A DNA stretch of 38,258 nt from a virus. The notes under the pieces are model-generated. The model made no database searches. It had not been told where the DNA came from and saw only the letters and a list, made by a program, of their open reading frames with translations. The translations under genes were made by a program, and so were the position numbers. This document shows, piece after piece, positions 1 through 8,916 of this stretch. Within the stretch, counting starts at the first letter, position 1, and each line of letters starts with the position of its first letter. The stretch spans positions 1 to 38,258 of IMG/VR virus record IMGVR_UViG_3300030098_000142; one strand, 5' to 3'.

Positions 1-665
1 CTGCTAGTTCCAGCTAAATTAACTTGGTCAGATTTTGCCATCTTAAACCCAGCTTGAAAAGCATCTGTAGTAGTAGTATGAAAATTTGTACCAGACCCTA
101 GTGACCAACCAAAATACATACCAGCACCATTAGTAGTTAACCAAGTTCCAGAAGTATCTCCAGCTATTGTAAGAGTTTTCTTTTCCCAAGTATTTGCTGC
201 ATCTATGGTGTAACCAACAACAATGGAACGGTTAGCGGCTGAATTAAATCCAAAAACATAAAACGCACCAGTAAGACTAGATTTTACATAAAATGATAAT
301 GTGCAAGTTTTTGCACTAGAAGAACCATAATTAAGCTGGTTCATATTGTAACCTTCTATTGCAGTTATAAATCTTTGATATTGTCCTGCGGCTAAAGATG
401 TATCTGTTCCAGTTGTAGTAACTTTGCAAGAATATTCAAAATCTGTTGGTGCATCAGCAACTTGTTGACCAGTAAATGTAGCGTCACTGTAATTGCTTAT
501 TCTAAAGCGGTCTGTAATAAATGTGTCAGATGAAGATGATGCAGTAAGGGCAGAAGTTCCTCTTTGGCTTATAACTTGTGCGCCATTCATTAAAATATTA
601 CGGTTTGACAACGCAGAGTTATCATACACCGAACCTAATTCAGCTAGTTCTCTTGCTCTAGTCAT
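1..665 (-). CDS. Tail fibre / receptor-binding-type protein, 3' end cut by window edge
   Basis: The reading frame opens at ATG 665 and runs off the left edge without a stop, giving about 221 residues. The N-terminus reads MTRARELAELGSVYDN, followed about 22 residues in by NRNILMNGAQVISQRG, a pattern I recall from fibre and carbohydrate-binding-like modules of marine phage tail proteins. The rest is rich in Ser, Thr, Gly and aromatic residues with alternating beta-strand character. It is the last gene of the fibre cluster on this strand, 54 bp after the S74 fibre gene. A role in host recognition is inferred from position and composition only; the C-terminus, usually the receptor-binding part, is not in the window. 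Confidence 0.75.
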   Translation of the reverse strand, partial: MTRARELAELGSVYDNSALSNRNILMNGAQVISQRGTSALTASSSSDTFITDRFRISNYSDATFTGQQVADAPTDFEYSCKVTTTGTDTSLAAGQYQRFITAIEGYNMNQLNYGSSSAKTCTLSFYVKSSLTGAFYVFGFNSAANRSIVVGYTIDAANTWEKKTLTIAGDTSGTWLTTNGAGMYFGWSLGSGTNFHTTTTDAFQAGFKMAKSDQVNLAGTS

Positions 666-719
666 GGGTCACTCCTACTCTGGTAAGTTGTCTTCCAAGT
701 GTATGTTATTGCCATAAGC

Positions 720-1988
720 TTACCCTTCTAATGCTGCTAGTCTTGTTTCAATATTGGTTAATCTCTGTTCTGTTGCTGCGCCTATAAAAGCTAGCAACTC
801 AGGGTATCTTACACCCATGCGAGTATGCTCTGTTGCGCCCTCTGGTGCTTCATCTTTTGTGTCGTAATGGTCATTATCTTTTGTCCACCAAATATCAGAA
901 CACCAGAAAGCATACTTGCTTGCGTCTAGCCCTGCGTCTGACATTGCAGTTTGTACTTGCTGTGCAACAACCCCAGTATGTGTTCGAGCATTGTCACCTT
1001 TAGCTGCTACTTTGTCTTTCCATTTAAAGGTCTTGAATAGCTTGCTGATAGCTGTAGCGGCAGTAATCTCTGCGCTTGTAAGTGATGCAATGTTTTGCTT
1101 TTCGTTTTCATCAGATGTTTGGATGGTTCCGTTGGTAGCAAAGATGTCATCCCAACGAGTTCCAGATGCTCCTAAATTTATTTCATCATCTTGCAATCCA
1201 TCTTCATCACAAGGAAGCACACCACTATTAGCACCACCAATCCCTGCACCTTGTCCTGTTGCAGTTCTCAGAATAAGATTTGTTGCAACACCGCCACGAG
1301 AAGAAATACTCCCCACTGTAGCTCCGTCTTCACGAAATTGTGCTATAGCACCTTCTGATGATTTACGATTTAAACGTATAGGAGTGTTTCCGTCACAAGT
1401 TAATTCTAAACGACCACCAGATTGCAATGCAGTACCAACTGTATTTGCAGACACAGGTGTTGTTGTGCTAGATTGCCCTACTAAAATATTTTGACCGCTA
1501 TCTACCCTAAATGCCTCAGTAGGTGCATCATTGTCACTACCATCATTAGTCTTGAAGATTAAGTCACCCTTCTGGTCATCAGATGTACCATCGTGACTAG
1601 CTTGTATCTGAGCCAGTGTGCTTATCTCACCACCAGATTGCTCACCTTTAAATGATACTGCACTTTCTCTACCACCGTCTGTGTCTTCATGGGTAGGGTT
1701 CTTTAGTGTTACATTATCAAATGTTTGATCAACTAAACTAAAAGAGTTAAACGTTTCAAAGTCTAGTACGTCACTAGCACTAGCTGCAGATGCTAGTACA
1801 ACATCACTACCGTTTGTGGCTGTATAGTCTGTACCATTTACAAGGCGTACACCATTTAGAAATACATTAATAAATGCACCATCTGTATAACCGTTAGTGT
1901 TAAAAGTTGTCTGTCCTGAAGTTGCTGTAAAACTTTGTTTTTCTTGTATACCCTGTGGTACTGGTACTGGGCCTATATATCCTGACAT
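720..1988 (-). CDS. Tail fibre with self-cleaving S74 intramolecular chaperone domain
   Basis: 422 aa. The N-terminal part (about 1-90) has the GYIG / FTATSGQTTF / NVFLNGVRL pattern typical of marine phage fibre attachment regions. Residues about 98-164 form a module duplicated in the next fibre gene. The C-terminal ~130 residues look like a peptidase S74 chaperone: TSDENEKQNI at about 291-300 supplies the Ser292-Asp293 and Lys297 catalytic dyad, and the domain ends in a coiled-coil-like AATEQRLTNIETRLAALEG. In this family the chaperone assists trimer folding and is then released by autocleavage just before the Ser. The start has a good Shine-Dalgarno (AAGGAGA). Fibre role is family knowledge plus context. 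Confidence 0.88.
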   Translation of the reverse strand: MSGYIGPVPVPQGIQEKQSFTATSGQTTFNTNGYTDGAFINVFLNGVRLVNGTDYTATNGSDVVLASAASASDVLDFETFNSFSLVDQTFDNVTLKNPTHEDTDGGRESAVSFKGEQSGGEISTLAQIQASHDGTSDDQKGDLIFKTNDGSDNDAPTEAFRVDSGQNILVGQSSTTTPVSANTVGTALQSGGRLELTCDGNTPIRLNRKSSEGAIAQFREDGATVGSISSRGGVATNLILRTATGQGAGIGGANSGVLPCDEDGLQDDEINLGASGTRWDDIFATNGTIQTSDENEKQNIASLTSAEITAATAISKLFKTFKWKDKVAAKGDNARTHTGVVAQQVQTAMSDAGLDASKYAFWCSDIWWTKDNDHYDTKDEAPEGATEHTRMGVRYPELLAFIGAATEQRLTNIETRLAALEG

Positions 1989-1998
1989 TATTTTCTCC

Positions 1999-3354
1999 TT
2001 AACAAGCCATTAATACGCATGGCACTAAATATGATTCATCATCATATGTATGGCTCACGTTTGTTGATGTAACTTTTGCTATAGTTTTACTTCGAACAAT
2101 GTCATCGCCTTGTGGTTTAGCTGTGCCATCCCCTGCTGACATAAGTAAATCACCACGAGTTATAGTAACTCCTTTAGCAATACGAATAACCATATCACCT
2201 GTCATTGCTACATTCATGTCATTGAACTCGTCATCATCATCATCCCAATTCACAAAAACTCCTGCAACATTTGAGTCACCCTCTACAGATGACACAGCCA
2301 TACAGTTTAATTGTTCATTATCTTCCGTATAAGCATCTCTTGCGTCAACTGCTCTACTTACAAGATTACCATCATCACCTACTACTGCATCTTGTGCCTC
2401 TACTGCATCATGTGACCAAACAGCCATCTTATCTAAGTTGGTCATCACAGTGCCTTTGACGATGCTTGTATCTTTTGAACCGTCTGTTAATTGGGACCAA
2501 CGAGCTAAGTGACCACCGTTATAGGAAACAGTTGAGCCTGAAACAGAAATAGTTCCTTCTGTAGTTCCTGCTTGTTGAATACTTATAATAGTTCCATCAC
2601 TAGATGTTCTATTAAAACTAGCCACCCCTGCACCTGACCTAACAAAACCATTTCCTCCAGATGAAAAAGTTGCCCCTGAACTAGTATTGTCATCAGCCGA
2701 TTTGCCTACTAGAGTTACCCCATTTCCCAAAATACGCATTCTTTCAGCATACCCACCAGTTGAACCAATATTAGTGTTAAAAATTAAGTCTGCACCGGGG
2801 TCAGTAGCATGGTTAGAAGCTCTATAGGCTTCTATTCCTGCAATAGTAGCACCTGCTCCTGTTGCAGAGGCATCATTAAAAAATAAAGAAGCTACTCTTG
2901 TAGCATCAGTATCGTTACCATCACCAACAAGATTAATCATTGCAGTCTTGGCACTACCTGTGTCTGAAGCTACAGTTAAGATTCCATTACCTGCTCCAAA
3001 ACTATTAGCATCAGGTGAAGATGTATTAACCCCAACATGACCAAGAGAATCTATCCTAATTCTTTCAGTTGGACTAGCACCGTCAGAGCCATCATTGGTC
3101 TTGAATATGAGTTCACCTTTTTCATCGTCTGATGTACCGTCATGTGAAGCCTGTATCTGTGCTAGTGTAGTTTCTTCTCCACCAGACTGCTGTCCTTTAA
3201 ACGTGACTTTACCTTCACGCCCACCATCGGTATCTTCGTGTGTATCATTTACTATGATAACTTCTGGTGTAGCATCTGTAGTTGTAATATCTCCTGTTAC
3301 GTCTACAGTATCTGTGCTGAGACTTACTACAGGAGAACCAATATATTTGCTCAT
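1999..3354 (-). CDS. Tail fibre / virion surface protein sharing a module with the S74 fibre
   Basis: 451 aa. Residues about 37-102 repeat the S74 fibre's module (HEDTDGGRE, QIQASHDGTSDD, IFKTNDGSD), so the two fibres share an internal duplicated segment. The middle is Gly/Ser/Thr-rich beta-type sequence. The C-terminal ~150 residues differ from S74, carry an acidic run (NWDDDDDEFND) and the stretch ITRGDLLMSAGDGTAKPQ, seen in other phage fibre C-termini. I see no Ser-Asp/Lys dyad. Its TAA overlaps the ATG of nothing downstream, but its own ATG overlaps the stop of the preceding 102-aa gene (TAATG), showing translational coupling. Trimeric fibre or fibre-tip role is inferred. Confidence 0.8.
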   Translation of the reverse strand: MSKYIGSPVVSLSTDTVDVTGDITTTDATPEVIIVNDTHEDTDGGREGKVTFKGQQSGGEETTLAQIQASHDGTSDDEKGELIFKTNDGSDGASPTERIRIDSLGHVGVNTSSPDANSFGAGNGILTVASDTGSAKTAMINLVGDGNDTDATRVASLFFNDASATGAGATIAGIEAYRASNHATDPGADLIFNTNIGSTGGYAERMRILGNGVTLVGKSADDNTSSGATFSSGGNGFVRSGAGVASFNRTSSDGTIISIQQAGTTEGTISVSGSTVSYNGGHLARWSQLTDGSKDTSIVKGTVMTNLDKMAVWSHDAVEAQDAVVGDDGNLVSRAVDARDAYTEDNEQLNCMAVSSVEGDSNVAGVFVNWDDDDDEFNDMNVAMTGDMVIRIAKGVTITRGDLLMSAGDGTAKPQGDDIVRSKTIAKVTSTNVSHTYDDESYLVPCVLMAC

Positions 3355-3662
3355 TATGTTTGCTCCAATGCACTCACTATTACATCAGCACTACTTGCTG
3401 TATTAGATGTTACTTTTACAGTATCTGTTGTTTCTGCAATTATCTTACCGTCTAAAACAGATATTGCAGAGTTTGCAGGTACAGGTACTTCTTTTACAAC
3501 ATGTGTGTCTGCTACCTTTACAGTGACTCTTATTTGACTACTTGTTACATTGGCTACGTTACAACCAATAATAACTGCAGTAGTACTTGATGGTACGGTG
3601 TAGACTGTTGTCTCTGAAGTTCCCACAGCCGCACTTACATAATTTTTAAATGTGTTTGCCAT
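3354..3662 (-). CDS. Small beta-rich virion-associated protein
   Basis: 102 aa, no domain I can name with certainty. The sequence alternates short hydrophobic strands (VYTVPSSTTAVIIGCNVAN, ADVIVSALEQT) with no charged helices, as expected of a compact beta sandwich. It lies inside the fibre cluster and overlaps the next gene by TAATG. Its pattern (a YTVP-like strand, then a hydrophobic strand, then a Gly turn near the middle) resembles the 118-aa protein at 23330-23686, so the two could be distant relatives. Probably a minor tail or fibre-associated protein; function not known. Confidence 0.7.
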   Translation of the reverse strand: MANTFKNYVSAAVGTSETTVYTVPSSTTAVIIGCNVANVTSSQIRVTVKVADTHVVKEVPVPANSAISVLDGKIIAETTDTVKVTSNTASSADVIVSALEQT

Positions 3663-3668
3663 ATTATT

Positions 3669-5225
3669 TTACCCTAAAGCTATTGCAAATGCAAGTGCAT
3701 TGCCGTCTGATTGTGCAGTACCAGTACCAGTAGCACCATCAACATATGCAGTTGTTGCTACTTTTGTACTGTCATCACCTGCACTTTGTGTTGTTGCTGT
3801 TGTAGCTGATGATATAGTACCGTCTAATGCACCACTAAAAGTAGTTGCAGCTATTGCACCTGTCAAAGTTGCACCAGTGGCACTTGTTACAAATACATCC
3901 GAATTGTTATATTTTAGTTTAACGATACCAGTGCCATTCGGATTTATATCAATGTTTCCATTGGTATCTGTTGATGTAATAGCATTACCATTTATGTTAA
4001 CGTTATCTACATCAAGATCAGTATTAATTATAACAGTACCTGTACCATTTGGTGACAAATTTATGTTACCATTAGTATCTGTAGAAGATATTGTGTTTGT
4101 ATCTACGTTAAGATTACCAACGCTAATATCTCCACTAACATCTACACCGTCTGCTGTTGTTTCTATTTTCTTTACATTGTTGTGATATAGGTTAACCGCA
4201 CCGTTAACATCCATATCCATATACTTTTCAGTACCGGTGTCACTTTGTATTGTAACACCATCTCCTTGTATTGTCAACTCCCCTGTTGTATTTACTATAG
4301 AAGAATTTGTACCATTGTGTTTAATTGTAAGATCATCACCTGTACCAAAAACAGCACTTGCATTATCTGGAAAGTCTAATGCGTTAGCACTAGTATCCCA
4401 TGCCATATCATAAGCTGCACCTTTAAATACTACGTCACCATCTGACTTAATACGTACACGCTCTGTAGCTGCAGCACTAGTATTTGTTTTAAATACAAGG
4501 GCAGTAGAGTTGTCTGCAGCACCAAAGTTATTTTCTGCCACCGCATCAATTTCTGCACCTACAAGTATAGCATCTGATCCACTATCTTCTAGTGGAGCAT
4601 TAAAACTAATCTTACCAATAGTGTTACCGTTGTCTACAGATATGTCTGATGTTTGTAGTAATAGTTGAAAACCACTAGCCGCTGTTGCTCCAAGTCCTGT
4701 GTCAGCTACGTGTGTAAGTTTAACATCATCATCTGCACCAAATGTAAGAACAGCAGCATCACTTTGCAACCTTACATCATCCGTCATAATAACTTCTGGT
4801 GAAGTAAATTTTACTTTTCCATCTGCTGCAACATCTAATTGACCATCTTCGCTAGAGTTAATAGATAAATCTGCATCACGAAACTGTAATTTATTATTCG
4901 TGTCAATAGACATATCTCCACTAAAAGTGTCTATATAAGCAACACCATCAACATATAAATCTTTAAATTGTAGTGATGATGTACCTAAATCTAACCCTGC
5001 ATTTGTACTAGGGTTAATAGCTGTAGATGTTGCAACTAGTTGTTGGGCAGGACCAATAACTGTAATAGCACCACCTTCAGCTGCAGTACCATCATGTGTG
5101 TGACCACTGGAAGAATTAAATGCAGCTTCGATGGCATCGTATTCACCGTCAAAGTCTGCAGCGTTAATAACGTTACCATCAGCAATATTATTTGCTGTAT
5201 CGTTACGTGTGTAGCCTGTTCCCAT
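3669..5225 (-). CDS. Tail fibre protein with tandem beta repeats
   Basis: 518 aa. The N-terminus (MGTGYTRNDTANNIADGNVI, then a DGEYDAIEAAF segment and SGHTHDGTAAEGGA) matches the start of many marine podovirus and cyanophage fibre proteins. The C-terminal half has two tandem copies of a ~30-residue unit with STDTNGNI followed by a PNGTG turn, consistent with a beta-helical or triple-beta shaft. The extreme C-terminus ATTAYVDGATGTGTAQSDGN is a recurrent fibre ending. It directly follows the nozzle gene with 4 bp between them, which suits a protein that attaches to the short tail. No chaperone domain is visible. Confidence 0.82.
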   Translation of the reverse strand: MGTGYTRNDTANNIADGNVINAADFDGEYDAIEAAFNSSSGHTHDGTAAEGGAITVIGPAQQLVATSTAINPSTNAGLDLGTSSLQFKDLYVDGVAYIDTFSGDMSIDTNNKLQFRDADLSINSSEDGQLDVAADGKVKFTSPEVIMTDDVRLQSDAAVLTFGADDDVKLTHVADTGLGATAASGFQLLLQTSDISVDNGNTIGKISFNAPLEDSGSDAILVGAEIDAVAENNFGAADNSTALVFKTNTSAAATERVRIKSDGDVVFKGAAYDMAWDTSANALDFPDNASAVFGTGDDLTIKHNGTNSSIVNTTGELTIQGDGVTIQSDTGTEKYMDMDVNGAVNLYHNNVKKIETTADGVDVSGDISVGNLNVDTNTISSTDTNGNINLSPNGTGTVIINTDLDVDNVNINGNAITSTDTNGNIDINPNGTGIVKLKYNNSDVFVTSATGATLTGAIAATTFSGALDGTISSATTATTQSAGDDSTKVATTAYVDGATGTGTAQSDGNALAFAIALG

Positions 5226-5229
5226 GTTT

Positions 5230-7656
5230 TTACCTTCTCGTGTTTGTAGCGTACTCTAATGTTATAGCATCTAAAGAAAATGGTGGATCTACGCTATCTG
5301 ATGTATACTGTAAAGATACGACAAATGCTGATCCGATTATTTGTGTTTCAAACAGTGTTTTTAGTTTAGAGCTATATACCGCTGTTGATCCGTATGTAGC
5401 CTGACCCATAAATGCAACTGTTCCTGTAGCGTTATTAAAGTCTATTTGTGTTGGCTGAACACTATTTTTTTGGTCAAAGTCTAGTTTTAAACTTACATCA
5501 AACGAAACACTACCCTGTGGATCGGTATATAAAAACATCTTATAAAATGTTTTACGTACCCTTGGATCGTTAATTGGCATATAAGGTGTAGCAAAAGTTG
5601 TTTGTATATTACTGCCATCAAAACTATTACCCTCTTCCATTTGATATAAATAACCATCGTTATTTGCAAATACAATTGTTTCTGAGTTTTGGTAAAACCT
5701 ACTATCTGCTACGTATGCTCTTATTCCTCTTATATCTGCCCATGACATTCCCTCACCACCTTGACCTGCCATCTGTGTGCCAAGTATACCTTGTGCGTTA
5801 GCTTGAGCAATATTATTATTATAACCTAATATTCTGTATTGTGACTTATTACGGATAACTACACTGGTAAAAGATGTATTAGCTGTAATAAAGTCTGTTA
5901 CTTCTTTCTGTATTGTTTTAGATACAACACCTAATCCAAAGTCACCAATTCTTTCTGTGCCACTTAAAAGTCGTAGTCCGTCTGGACCAAGGAACATTAT
6001 GTCACCACCGACTTCTTGTATTGTATCTTTATCTACACAACCTATGTCTATAGTTATTGGCTGTAACTGAAAATCATTTACTGTGTTTCCCGTCAACTGA
6101 GATATAGATGTTTCAGTAAAAATAATAAGTTGCTGTCTAAATACAACCAGACCGGTAATGTTTGCTCCCACAGATATTGTACCAGAACCATTAGCTGCTG
6201 TAAAGTCATTATCTGTAAAAGGTGCAGTAAAAGTTAATAAGTTACCTTTACCAAAAAATAATTGATTTTTAAAATTTACTACAAACTCTGCCGCATTTAC
6301 ATCTGTAGGTGCACTATTAAGTGCTGTAAACAAAGATCCATCGTATACTGCAGGTTTGTTAATACCATCAACAATAGCTATTTTTTCTGTTCCGGTATAG
6401 TTATACCTAGAAAATCTAGTTTTACCAGCATTTTCTCTTGACGTACTTAAAAAAGTTAACGCAGCGTTATTTGCAGGAGAACTAGCTAAAGCAGGATCAA
6501 TTGTTAAAGCTGCCTCCCCTGCATCATTAACTGTTGGTGTTGCAGTTAAGGTGTAAATTTTATCAACACCTGCAATTTTAAATACATCACCTATTTGTGG
6601 GGTAGAACTTAATCCATCTACGTTTAGTGTAGTACCAGTCTGTGATCCAGCATTTACAAGCACTGTTCCGTATACAGGTACATTTACTAGTGTAAATCCA
6701 CTGCCAGATGTTTTAATTAAACTTTCATTTCTGGCTACAATAACTGAGTCAAGAAATACACCACACCCTATTGTAAGATGATTTGTAGTTGTACTTGTAA
6801 ACTCTACTTCATCTCCGTTAGCAGGTGAAGCAGTAAGAGCAGGTGATATGCCTATTGTTGCTCTATTATCATCATCATCAAAAGTAATACTTGCACCAAT
6901 AGTATACTCAGTTTTAAACTCTAGTGCAGTATCATCTGCAAGTGTTAGTGATAAAGTATCGGCAGCACTACCTATTGTAACATTTGGTGATGAAAAAGCC
7001 TGTACTGTTGTGCCTCTTGGTATACCAGTGCCAACAACTTCCATACCTGTTTGTATAGTTCCTACTACACCGTCTACTGCAAAAGTAGTAGTTTTAAAAG
7101 TAAACTGTAAAGATAAGTTATCTGCTACAGTTACATTGCTAGACAGTACTACAGTAAAATTACCTGTTGCTCCTGCTGTAACACTAGACACTGTGACGTT
7201 ACTTGGAATACCTACGCCTGTTAAAGTTTGACCCTTTGCTATAGTACCTGAAGCAACAGTGTCTACAATAATAGTGTTGCTTGCTGTTACTGCACCGTTA
7301 ACAAGGGCAGTAGGCCCATTTGCAGTACCAATAGTAGATGTGCCATTTATGTTTGCAGTAACATGTACTAGTTTAAACTTGTCACCTTGTTCTGGTGTTT
7401 GTCTAATGTTTGCAATATTTAAAGTTGTACCAGTTTGACTTGCACCATGCACTACAGGTATACCATAAGGTGGTATTGTATCTAAATCGTATTTGTCATA
7501 TCCCAGTATTCTTTTATATCCACCTTCAATAGATGGCTCAAAGTTTCTTAGTATTCGTGCAGAACCGGGCATTTCAATACCTTGCTGCAAAGGACTCATA
7601 TTAGTTATAAGCCCACCACTAAACTTAATGGGATATGTTTCACGATTTGTAGGCAT
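5230..7656 (-). CDS. Tail nozzle / tail tubular protein B-like protein with inserted beta domains
   Basis: 808 aa. The start (IKFSGGLITNMSPLQQG, then LRNFEPSIEGGYKRILGYDKY) follows the plan of T7 gp12 and P22 gp10-type nozzle proteins, whose N-terminal strand reads as GG..Q.P followed by N.....GG..KR. The middle contains a beta module that appears twice (GASQTGTTLNI at about 70, AGSQTGTTLNV at about 330). The first copy is interrupted by ~140 residues carrying two GxGIPxGTxV-type repeats before its second half (ATIGISPALTASPANGDEV). The C-terminal half has propeller-like segments (VDGINKPAVYDG, IMFLGPDGLRLLSG). It lies directly downstream of the adaptor gene. Role: closing the DNA channel at the tail tip, by family and position. 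Confidence 0.75.
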   Translation of the reverse strand: MPTNRETYPIKFSGGLITNMSPLQQGIEMPGSARILRNFEPSIEGGYKRILGYDKYDLDTIPPYGIPVVHGASQTGTTLNIANIRQTPEQGDKFKLVHVTANINGTSTIGTANGPTALVNGAVTASNTIIVDTVASGTIAKGQTLTGVGIPSNVTVSSVTAGATGNFTVVLSSNVTVADNLSLQFTFKTTTFAVDGVVGTIQTGMEVVGTGIPRGTTVQAFSSPNVTIGSAADTLSLTLADDTALEFKTEYTIGASITFDDDDNRATIGISPALTASPANGDEVEFTSTTTNHLTIGCGVFLDSVIVARNESLIKTSGSGFTLVNVPVYGTVLVNAGSQTGTTLNVDGLSSTPQIGDVFKIAGVDKIYTLTATPTVNDAGEAALTIDPALASSPANNAALTFLSTSRENAGKTRFSRYNYTGTEKIAIVDGINKPAVYDGSLFTALNSAPTDVNAAEFVVNFKNQLFFGKGNLLTFTAPFTDNDFTAANGSGTISVGANITGLVVFRQQLIIFTETSISQLTGNTVNDFQLQPITIDIGCVDKDTIQEVGGDIMFLGPDGLRLLSGTERIGDFGLGVVSKTIQKEVTDFITANTSFTSVVIRNKSQYRILGYNNNIAQANAQGILGTQMAGQGGEGMSWADIRGIRAYVADSRFYQNSETIVFANNDGYLYQMEEGNSFDGSNIQTTFATPYMPINDPRVRKTFYKMFLYTDPQGSVSFDVSLKLDFDQKNSVQPTQIDFNNATGTVAFMGQATYGSTAVYSSKLKTLFETQIIGSAFVVSLQYTSDSVDPPFSLDAITLEYATNTRR

Positions 7657-7659
7657 TTA

Positions 7660-8379
7660 TTAGTTGACCTGAATAGTAGTAGCGGCTGTATTTCTGTTTA
7701 CAATAGTAGATCTAAGATAGTCATAACGATTAATATACAGACCTCTCATTTGTTTTATTTCAGTTTCAAACTTTTGTTGCATAAGCATAGCTTCTTGTGA
7801 CTCACCCCTAAACATATAAGCAAAGTGCATTGCACCATTTACAATTACATGTCTAAATTGTTCTGGCACTGTAGGTACATCAGTACTATTAATCAAATCA
7901 ACAGGTAATCTATAATATTCATAAACTAATTCGTATGCTTTATCTGGTGGAGCTATTATACCAAATCCATCATCTGGAGTTCTAAAAACAAACTCTGGTA
8001 AAGCACGTACATTAGTTGAAGTATTATATTCGTAATCAGAATATTTTTCTAAATATTCTTCGTAAGATAATAAACGAAGTTTTCTAGTTTCGTTTCCTAG
8101 TGTGTCATTTCGTTTAATACGAAAGCTATCAAAATCTATTGTTTTAGAATCAGTAGGAGATGCATACCTTACTAAACCTGCAGTTAATGTTTCAGTTTCT
8201 TCTACGTGGTTAAAAGGCCACTCGTATTCATGTTGATTAATAAAACGAATTGCAGAATTAACTGCATCTTTAATCATAGAATATTCACCAGTTGCTGTAG
8301 AAAAATTAGTTGCTGTAAGCTCTACTTCGTTAAGTCTACGGTTTATGTCATTTATAATTCCAATATAATCATAAGCCAT
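7660..8379 (-). CDS. Head-tail adaptor (T7 gp11 / P22 gp4-like)
   Basis: 239 aa, the usual size for short-tail adaptors. It starts with a helical segment (DYIGIINDINRRLNEVELT), then AVNSAIRFINQHEYEWPFN, which matches the N-terminal helix and WPFL-like motif of gp11/gp4-type adaptors, followed by a beta region with PPDKAYELVYEYYRLP, a very common strand in this family, and a C-terminal long helix (MLMQQKFETEIKQMRGLY). In relatives, twelve copies bind under the portal ring and connect to the nozzle. The gene sits immediately upstream of the nozzle gene (3 bp), the conserved order. Confidence 0.82.
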   Translation of the reverse strand: MAYDYIGIINDINRRLNEVELTATNFSTATGEYSMIKDAVNSAIRFINQHEYEWPFNHVEETETLTAGLVRYASPTDSKTIDFDSFRIKRNDTLGNETRKLRLLSYEEYLEKYSDYEYNTSTNVRALPEFVFRTPDDGFGIIAPPDKAYELVYEYYRLPVDLINSTDVPTVPEQFRHVIVNGAMHFAYMFRGESQEAMLMQQKFETEIKQMRGLYINRYDYLRSTIVNRNTAATTIQVN

Positions 8380-8380
8380 C

Positions 8381-8728
8381 TTAACGTTCCTTTAATCGTA
8401 ATTTAATACTACGTTCTGCTGTACTTCCTGTATCATCTGTCATCTGGCAAAAGAAAGTATACTCTACATTGTTTGATCCACCAGATATATTTATTGTTGC
8501 AACAGTATTAGTATTTGTTTGAGATACATTTTGTATTGTGTCTGTAACTGCATTGCTAGAAGCATTGGTTAAGTTTTGCCCTGCATTTAATCTTGTTTTT
8601 ACATTGTAGGTATTAGACTTAACAAACCATATTACGGAGTTAATTGTAGCTGTGTCAAGAAATCTTGACCAGTCTACGCTGTAGTCTAACGTTTCATCAG
8701 GGTCTTTGCTCGGCCAACGAAAACTCAT
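8381..8728 (-). CDS. Small structural protein, fibre-tail adaptor-like
   Basis: 115 aa. The N-terminus RWPSKDPDETLDYSVDWS resembles the DPDE..DY..DW signature of small phage fibre-tail or head-tail adaptor proteins, with a C-terminal Ig-like strand pair (NNVEYTFFCQMTDDTGS and SIKLRLKER). It is 1 bp from the adaptor gene and 2 bp from the next small gene, so it belongs to the connector/tail cluster. The family match is from memory of the motif; the precise position in the virion is not established here. Confidence 0.68.
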   Translation of the reverse strand: MSFRWPSKDPDETLDYSVDWSRFLDTATINSVIWFVKSNTYNVKTRLNAGQNLTNASSNAVTDTIQNVSQTNTNTVATINISGGSNNVEYTFFCQMTDDTGSTAERSIKLRLKER

Positions 8729-8730
8729 TT

Positions 8731-8916
8731 TTAATCCTCATTTGCGTAGACAACACGATCTGCTGATCTAGGCTTTCTTTTTATAAATACAAATCTATTT
8801 TGTTTTTCTACTGTTACTGTTCTATCTTTAGAACTGGTAGTAGTTTGTGCGTCTATAAAAACTAATCTATTTTGCGGTCTTACTAATACAGTTCTTTCTG
8901 AAGGTGAGGTAGGCAT
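8731..8916 (-). CDS. Small repeat protein, unknown function
   Basis: 61 aa with two copies of one beta-strand unit: RTVLVRPQNRLVFID at about 8-22 and RTVTVEKQNRFVFIK at about 32-46. The pairing suggests a small symmetrical beta structure. Proteins of this kind are common beside adaptor genes in marine phages in my recollection, but no function is known to me. Its ATG overlaps the stop codon of the preceding repeat protein gene (TAATG), so the two are translationally coupled. Confidence 0.65.
   Translation of the reverse strand: MPTSPSERTVLVRPQNRLVFIDAQTTTSSKDRTVTVEKQNRFVFIKRKPRSADRVVYANED

Noticed and set aside
916-1494. 192-aa plus-strand frame opposite the S74 fibre
   Set aside because: Antisense to a fibre gene with a recognised chaperone domain; composition (Ser/Pro/Ala/Val) reflects the complement of Gly/Thr-rich codons.
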